From Bacteroidota bacterium (GTDB taxonomy: Bacteria; Bacteroidota; Bacteroidia; Bacteroidales; GCA-2748055): a DNA stretch of 52,440 bases. Made by a program: the position numbers and the translations under genes. Position 1 is the stretch's first letter. Every line of letters starts with the position of its first letter. Of this stretch, positions 51,738-52,440 are shown piece by piece. Below the pieces are notes generated by a model that worked only from the letters and a program-made list of their open reading frames with translations, was not told the origin of the DNA and searched no databases. The stretch spans positions 67,081-119,520 of the forward strand of contig PDRI01000095.1 in the NCBI GenBank assembly GCA_002748055.1, given 5' to 3'.

Positions 51738-51867
51738 CTTTTAGCTCGTTAAGAATTTTATTGTAGAGCTTGGCGATCCCCTCTGGATAAGAACTGGTTT
51801 TTATACCATTTAATGCTTGAGGCAAAATAAGTTTGACAAGCTCTAGTGCTATCTCTTTATCGTTCAT
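51703..51867 (-). CDS. 54-residue phage protein
   Basis: On the minus strand an ATG at 51867 opens 55 codons ending in TAG (51703-51705). The protein starts MNDKEIALELVKLILPQALN and includes SSYPEGIAKLYNKILNELK, a well-formed amphipathic helical pattern. AAAGGA lies close upstream and an extended -10 box (TGATATAAT on the minus strand) about 40 bases upstream. It is convergent with the 68-residue gene. The combination of start signals, codon flow and helical sequence makes it more likely a gene than chance. No known function. Confidence 0.6.
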   Translation of the reverse strand: MNDKEIALELVKLILPQALNGIKTSSYPEGIAKLYNKILNELKANPSKPNETQK

Positions 51868-51904
51868 TTTTAAGTCCTTTCTTATGAATTTTGTTTGCAG
51901 ACTA

Positions 51905-51913
51905 ATTATATCA
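51905..51913 (-). promoter_or_regulatory. Extended -10 promoter for the 54-residue gene
   Basis: Minus-strand TGATATAAT matches the extended -10 form TGnTATAAT. It sits 37 bases upstream of the small gene's start. The -35 position, 17 bases further, falls in the right inverted-repeat arm and has no TTGACA-like sequence, so a protein bound there could directly control this promoter. Confidence 0.4.
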
Positions 51914-51966
51914 AAGGGCTTAAAAATATCCCCTTAACAATGAAAAAAAGAATAAAGGAGGAAAGT

Positions 51967-52179
51967 ATGACAATAAATGACAGAATCCGTGAAGATTACG
52001 GAACGTTGACGCATTTTTGTAGGAAAAATGGCATAAATATTACAACTTTAAAAGTTGTTTTGAGTGGTCATGGAACATCTAAGCCACTGGCAAAAAAGCT
52101 TAAAAAGATGGGGTATATAAAAAATATTGATGAGCTTAGGAAGATAAGACAAGCGGTACTGGAGAGAAAAGCGGTATGA
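51967..52179 (+). CDS. Ner/Cro-like small DNA-binding protein
   Basis: The frame is open from 51895, but the Met at 51967 follows an AAAGGAGG ribosome-binding site and is chosen (70 residues). It has a helix-turn-helix-like pattern, DYGTLTHFCRKNGINITTLK and VVLSGHGTSKPLAKKLKKMG, reminiscent of Ner/Cro-type phage regulators. Its stop overlaps the next start as ATGA, so the two genes are translationally coupled, in the position ner holds before A in Mu. Confidence 0.65.
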   Translation: MTINDRIREDYGTLTHFCRKNGINITTLKVVLSGHGTSKPLAKKLKKMGYIKNIDELRKIRQAVLERKAV

Positions 52180-52440
52180 ATAGCAAAGAGGTTTCTACTT
52201 TAGTTGGTTGTTCTGCTCAGAATATACGCAAGAAAACCAAACAAGCACTTGAGAGGGGTGAAAATACTTTGTCGGTAAAAGGCAAGGTGTTTGAGTTTGC
52301 TTTGGTGCAAAATAGAAGCGGTAAGGCTTATGAATATAAGGAGGTGGTTGATGCTACATATAGACACGATAGACATCTTGATAATTTGCATGACATTGAT
52401 AATTTTAAAAACAATAAGGAGATAAAAGATGAAAAAAATA
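52176..52440 (+). CDS. MuA-like transposase N-terminus or Mu-type HTH protein (3' partial)
   Basis: The ATG at 52176 overlaps the stop of the Ner-like gene (ATGA) and the frame stays open to the window end (88 codons). MNSKEVSTLVGCSAQNIRKK with NRSGKAYEYKEV lines up, by eye, with the N-terminal DNA-binding subdomain of MuA (SPKE...LPGL...KGGKAIEY). It could therefore be the start of the transposase. Against this, a ribosome-binding site and ATG for another gene lie at 52429 in a different frame, so this one may end soon after the window as a separate HTH protein. Confidence 0.5.
   Translation, partial: MNSKEVSTLVGCSAQNIRKKTKQALERGENTLSVKGKVFEFALVQNRSGKAYEYKEVVDATYRHDRHLDNLHDIDNFKNNKEIKDEKN
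52429..52440 (+). CDS. Start of a further phage gene (3' partial)
   Basis: An AAGGAG ribosome-binding site (52416-52421) precedes an ATG at 52429 reading MKKI before the window ends. It is out of frame with the gene starting at 52176, so the two would overlap. Only the start context supports it. Confidence 0.35.

Larger units (their letters stand above)
51487..51947. repeat. Perfect 21-bp inverted repeat bracketing a 461-bp unit
   Basis: The left arm, 51487-51507, contains CATTGTTAAGGGGATA. The right arm, 51927-51947, is its exact reverse complement over 21 bases. Each arm reads towards the gene just inside it: the plus-strand gene at 51531 and the minus-strand gene at 51867. The right arm also covers the -35 position of the minus-strand gene's -10 box. 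It could be a duplicated repressor operator or the ends of an invertible or mobile cassette. Confidence 0.85.
50448..52440. mobile_element. Left end of a Mu-like transposable prophage (partial, foreign composition)
   Basis: From about 50.45 kb the sequence becomes AT-rich, increasingly so towards 51-51.5 kb. Genes here have strong Shine-Dalgarno sites and a sigma70-type promoter, unlike the rest of the window. The order is leftward CI-type repressor, divergent promoter region, rightward small genes, a Ner/Cro-like protein and a protein resembling the MuA DNA-binding N-terminus. That matches the c-ner-A early region of Mu-like phages. The right side runs off the window. The exact left boundary and any 5-bp target duplication cannot be determined. 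Small-protein style and composition suggest a Campylobacterota-like origin, which is a guess. Confidence 0.6.

Noticed and set aside
1..52440. tRNA, rRNA and CRISPR arrays
   Set aside because: None was seen: no cloverleaf-like segments, rRNA blocks or regularly spaced short repeats.

Overview
The window looks like a Bacteroidota chromosome segment from a free-living polysaccharide degrader, probably Bacteroidales/Marinilabiliales-like. The evidence is two SusC/SusD pairs, a hybrid two-component regulator, many lipoboxes of the x-x-[AS]-C type, four proteins ending in type IX secretion (T9SS) sorting domains, starts without Shine-Dalgarno sites, and promoter-like TAnnTTTG boxes. Base composition is near 50 % GC up to about 50.3 kb. 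The last 2 kb is AT-rich, uses strong Shine-Dalgarno sites and looks foreign.

Positions 1-30.5 kb form a polysaccharide utilisation region. In order it holds: a 5'-truncated secreted protein with duplicated CBM9-like modules; SusC/SusD pair 1 with a small lipoprotein; a GH5-type hydrolase and a feruloyl/acetyl-esterase-type hydrolase on the minus strand; a large multidomain T9SS glycosidase-like protein; the hybrid two-component sensor/regulator; a GH106 alpha-L-rhamnosidase; a GH97 alpha-glycosidase; SusC/SusD pair 2 (minus strand); and a large T9SS protein with an unrecognised barrel-like N-terminal domain. Together they would bind, import and depolymerise a rhamnose-containing, probably pectin-like, esterified plant or algal glycan.

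Positions 30.5-35.3 kb look like a rearrangement scar with some intact genes. There is a decayed 3' fragment of a WbsX-like gene, a NagD-type HAD phosphatase, a fragment resembling a DUF5107 protein, an arylsulfotransferase-like lipoprotein, and the intact WbsX-like lipoprotein of which the first fragment is a degenerate copy.

Positions 35.4-46.1 kb hold a tightly packed minus-strand operon of seven genes: T9SS-exported double YCF48/BNR repeat protein, TonB-dependent receptor, DUF4876-like lipoprotein, DUF6850-like outer-membrane barrel, ABC ATPase, ABC permease and DUF4857-like membrane protein. Start/stop overlaps link most of them. I know of no assigned function for this set, and it is the best candidate here for an undescribed cell-envelope system. 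Divergent from it are a GH140-like (apiosidase-type) hydrolase and a P1-family (DmpA-type) peptidase, then a LapA-domain protein and a small MscS-related membrane protein.

Positions 50.4-52.4 kb resemble the left (early) end of a Mu-like transposable phage: a leftward CI-type repressor, then rightward small genes, a Ner/Cro-like protein and the start of a MuA-like transposase. A perfect 21-bp inverted repeat brackets a convergent pair of small genes, one of them only 54 aa. This block is either a real prophage insertion or an assembly chimera.
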